A DNA stretch of 64,000 bases from NCBI GenBank assembly GCA_037833965.1, contig AP031352.1, positions 1,778,501-1,842,500 of the forward strand, read 5' to 3'. Positions 61,493 through 64,000 of the stretch are shown here, in pieces. This DNA is from Marchantia polymorpha subsp. ruderalis (Eukaryota; Streptophyta; Marchantiopsida; Marchantiales; Marchantiaceae). The number at the start of each line of letters is the position of its first letter. The stretch's first letter is position 1. Both the position numbers and the translations under genes were made by a program. Under the pieces are notes generated by a model. The model was not told the origin of the DNA, ran no database searches, and saw only the letters and a program-made list of their open reading frames with translations.

Positions 61493-64000
61493 GCAGCCGG
61501 ACTGGGCAGAAGCGAGATCAGTCACACAGAGGGGATTGTTGACCCGAGTGATTGCTGCGAACTGCAGCTCAGTCCAGGTAAAGGCTTGAAGGTGTCAAGC
61601 CAGGTACAAGGAGAAGAGTTGAACAGGGTACAGGCGTTTCTTCGCCAGTATGAGGATGTCTTCGCATGGAAGATTGAAGACATGAAAGGCATACCTGCAA
61701 GGTATGGAGAGCACAGGATCGACTTGTTGGACGAGGCAGTTCCGGTTCGCCAACGCCAATACAGGCTCAACCCAAAATATTCATTATTGGTGAAGGACGA
61801 AATCGATAAGTACCTGAGCGCAGGAATCATCTACCCGGTACTCAGTAGCGAGTGGGTGTCGCCTATCGTGATCGTGCCCAAGAAACTGACGGGTAAGATC
61901 CGGGTGTGTCAGGACTTCCGGAAGCTGAACGCAGCAACGCGGAAGGACCATCACCCTCTTCCTTTCACGGACTCTATTCTGGACCATGTAGCAGGGCATG
62001 AATGCTACAGTTTCCTAGACGGATTCTCCGGCTACAACCAGGTGTCCATCAGGGAACAGGACAAGGACAAAACCACCTTCACGACCGACTGGGGAACCTA
62101 TGCTTATCACAAGATGCCGTTCGGTCTGTGCAACGCGCCAGCAACGTTCCAGCGGATGATGACAAACATTTTCCAAGAACACCTGAGGAAGTTCCTAGAA
62201 ATTTTCATCGACGACTTTTGTGTCTTCGGTAAGAGGTCGGAGCACCTTAACCATCTTCGGCAAACGTTCGACAGGTGTAGGGAAAGCAGCTTGTCCTTAC
62301 ACCCTGAGAAATGTTTTTTCTTCATGACCAGCGGAATCCTGCTGGGGCACCGAGTTTCGTCCGATGGCATTGCAGTGGATGTAGAGAAGGTGAAGATTAT
62401 TCTCGAACTGCAGCCGCCAACGAATCTGCGTGAGTTGAGGGCCTTCCTTGGCCATGTAGGTTATTACAGAAGGTTCATAAATATGTATGCCATCTTGGCA
62501 GCCGATCTGACGAAGCTGCTTAAGAAGGATGAACCCTATGTGTGGAGCAAGGAGCAACAGCTGGCCTTTGAAACGCTCAAAGCCAAACTGACGACTGCTC
62601 CGGTTCTGAGAAGTCCGGATTGGAACAGACCTTTCCATGTCTATGTAGACACGTCGGCGTTTGCAATAGGGGTGGTTCTCAGTCAGAAGGACGACAACAA
62701 GAAAGACTACCCGATTTACTTCGCGAGTCGTCAGTTGTCAGCAGCAGAGAAGAAGTACACGACAACTGAGAGGGAGGCGTTGGGAATGGTGTACTCCTGC
62801 AAGAAGTTCCGACATTATTTGATCTGCTATGAGTTCGTGTTTCATGTAGATCATTACGCCTTACAGCACCTGGTGAAGAAGGCGGATCTGTCCGGACGAA
62901 TTGCCAGGTGGGTACTACTGCTGCAGGAATTCACCTACACTGTACAGACACGGAAAGGCGTTCACCATGAGAACGCAGACTACCTCTCCCGACTATGGAC
63001 CGAACCCATAGAGGAGGAAGTAGTGGATGATTTTCCCGACGAACAACTTTTTCAGTTGTCCGCCAGCCATGAGTCCAGGTACGCGGACTTATACAGGTTC
63101 CTGCTCACACTCCAATGTCCGGAAGGATTGGATGCAGAGCAGCGCACAGTCTTCGTTCATAAAGCGGGACCTTACCAGCTCCAACAAGGGGTCTTGTTCA
63201 AGAAAATGGCAGACGAGAGGTTGTGCAGATGTCTAGAGGAGTCTGAAGTCCCGCGAGTTGTAAAAGCCATGCACACAGAAGACGCTGGTGGTCACTACGC
63301 CACCAGAAATACAGTGACCAAAATTGTGAATGCAGGATACTGGTGGCCGACGATGTTCAAAGATGTACACGACTACGTTCGCAAATGCGACAGCTGCCAG
63401 AGAACGGGAAGGCCGACTCCGACCACGAGATGGCCTCTTACACCAATAATGCCATTGGCACCATTTGAAAAATGGGGGATCGACTTCGTGGGACCAATAC
63501 AACCTGTCACTAAAGGCACGCGCAGGCGCTACATATTGGTAGCAACAGACTATGCGACCAAGATGGTGGAGGCAGAAGCCACAAGGCACGACGACGCAGC
63601 CGCAGTAGCACGGTTCCTATTCGAATCCATCATCACACGCTACGGGTGCCCCCTAGAAATAGTCAGTGACAGGGGAACGCACTTTCTGAATCAGGTGATA
63701 GAAAGTTTGACGCGGCACTTCCAGATTAAGCATCGGAAGACTACTCCATACAACCCCAAGGCAAATGGTCTGACAGAGAAGTCCAATGGATTACTCTGTA
63801 AGATACTCCTCAAAGTGACTGTAAACCATGCTCATGACTGGGACACCAAGCTACCGGCCGCCTTATGGGCATATAGAACGGCAGAAAAAGTCACCACCAG
63901 GCAAACACCTTACTTCCTAGTTTATGGGCAGCATCCGATCTTACCCATCGAATTCGAGATACCTACCAAGAGGACCTTAGATCAGAGAAGGCTGGACGCG
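61487..64000 (+). CDS. pol: pol of family B element, incomplete at window end
   Basis: 838 codons open from the UAG to the last base, in the gag frame and without a start codon of its own near the beginning. RT: KIRVCQDFRKLNAATRKDHHP, LDGFSGYNQVSI, PFGLCNAPATFQR, FIDDFCVFG. RNase H: VYVDTSAFAIGVVLSQ and VDHYALQHL. Integrase: HTEDAGGHYATRN, CDSCQR, GIDFVGPI, DRGTHFLNQ, NGLTEKSNG. The final 100 or so codons (the integrase C-terminus) lie beyond the window. Close to the A pol, far closer than the two U3 proteins are to each other. Confidence 0.93.

Larger units (their letters stand above)
53707..64000 (+). mobile_element. Family B Ty3/gypsy element, runs off window
   Basis: Plus-strand element: 5' LTR 53707-58574 (4868 bp, TGTGGTAAC ... 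GGGTTATTACA), spacer, PBS at 58597, gag-protease, UAG readthrough site, and pol to base 64000. It is inserted in the protease gene of the degenerate A element; GTACA (53702-53706) would be the left target duplication. All frames seen are open. Its LTR carries a full U3 ORF followed by TATA, the same plan as family A. The other LTR lies outside the window. Confidence 0.9.

Overview
The window looks like a land-plant nuclear genome, possibly a non-seed plant, though I cannot name the species. One ordinary, intron-free-looking gene, a plant-type CAF1 deadenylase (9579-10409, minus), sits in an AT-rich island (about 7602-21556). GC-rich, heavily nested Ty3/gypsy LTR retrotransposons flank it on both sides. 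They resemble the Athila/Tat branch: the primer-binding site looks complementary to tRNA-Asp, there is no chromodomain, and the integrase C-terminus has the VNG-x-RLK-x-Y type ending.

Two related families, called A and B here, make up nearly everything outside the island. The key copy is a complete A element on the minus strand at 22324-38890, flanked by 5-bp target duplications ACGAC. Its LTRs are 5393 and 5378 bp and almost identical. Between them lie gag-protease (30595-33426) and RT-RNase H-integrase (27754-30594). Each LTR carries an intact ORF of 1040-1045 codons. The polypurine tract lies before this ORF and the TATA box after it, so the ORF lies within U3 and is present twice per element. 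Family B has the same plan: LTR 53707-58574, U3 ORF 55061-57616, gag-protease 58658-61486, and pol running off the window.

Gag-PR and Pol are in one frame, separated by a single UAG followed by CAA-UUA or CAA-CUA. This matches the tobamovirus-type readthrough context UAG-CAR-YYA and is kept in all three gag/pol junctions seen.

Layout: 1-1408 and 3825-5404, a minus A LTR split by a B-like solo LTR (1409-3824, duplication GATCT); 5405-7478, truncated plus B LTR; 7479-7601, plus A LTR tail; 7602-21556, island with CAF1, a decayed unknown coding fragment and small duplications; 21557-22323 and 38896-40410, a plus B LTR split by the full A element; 40411-45374, truncated plus A LTR; 45377-53706, decayed minus A element joined to it as a large inverted repeat; 53707-64000, plus B element inserted into that A element's gag-protease gene.

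The system most worth attention is the U3-encoded protein: a conserved N-terminal helical domain, a long repeat-built disordered linker, an acidic run, a coiled coil and a conserved C-terminal tail. The two families share it, and it can survive as a stand-alone gene in solo LTRs. All comparisons were made by eye; identity figures are estimates.
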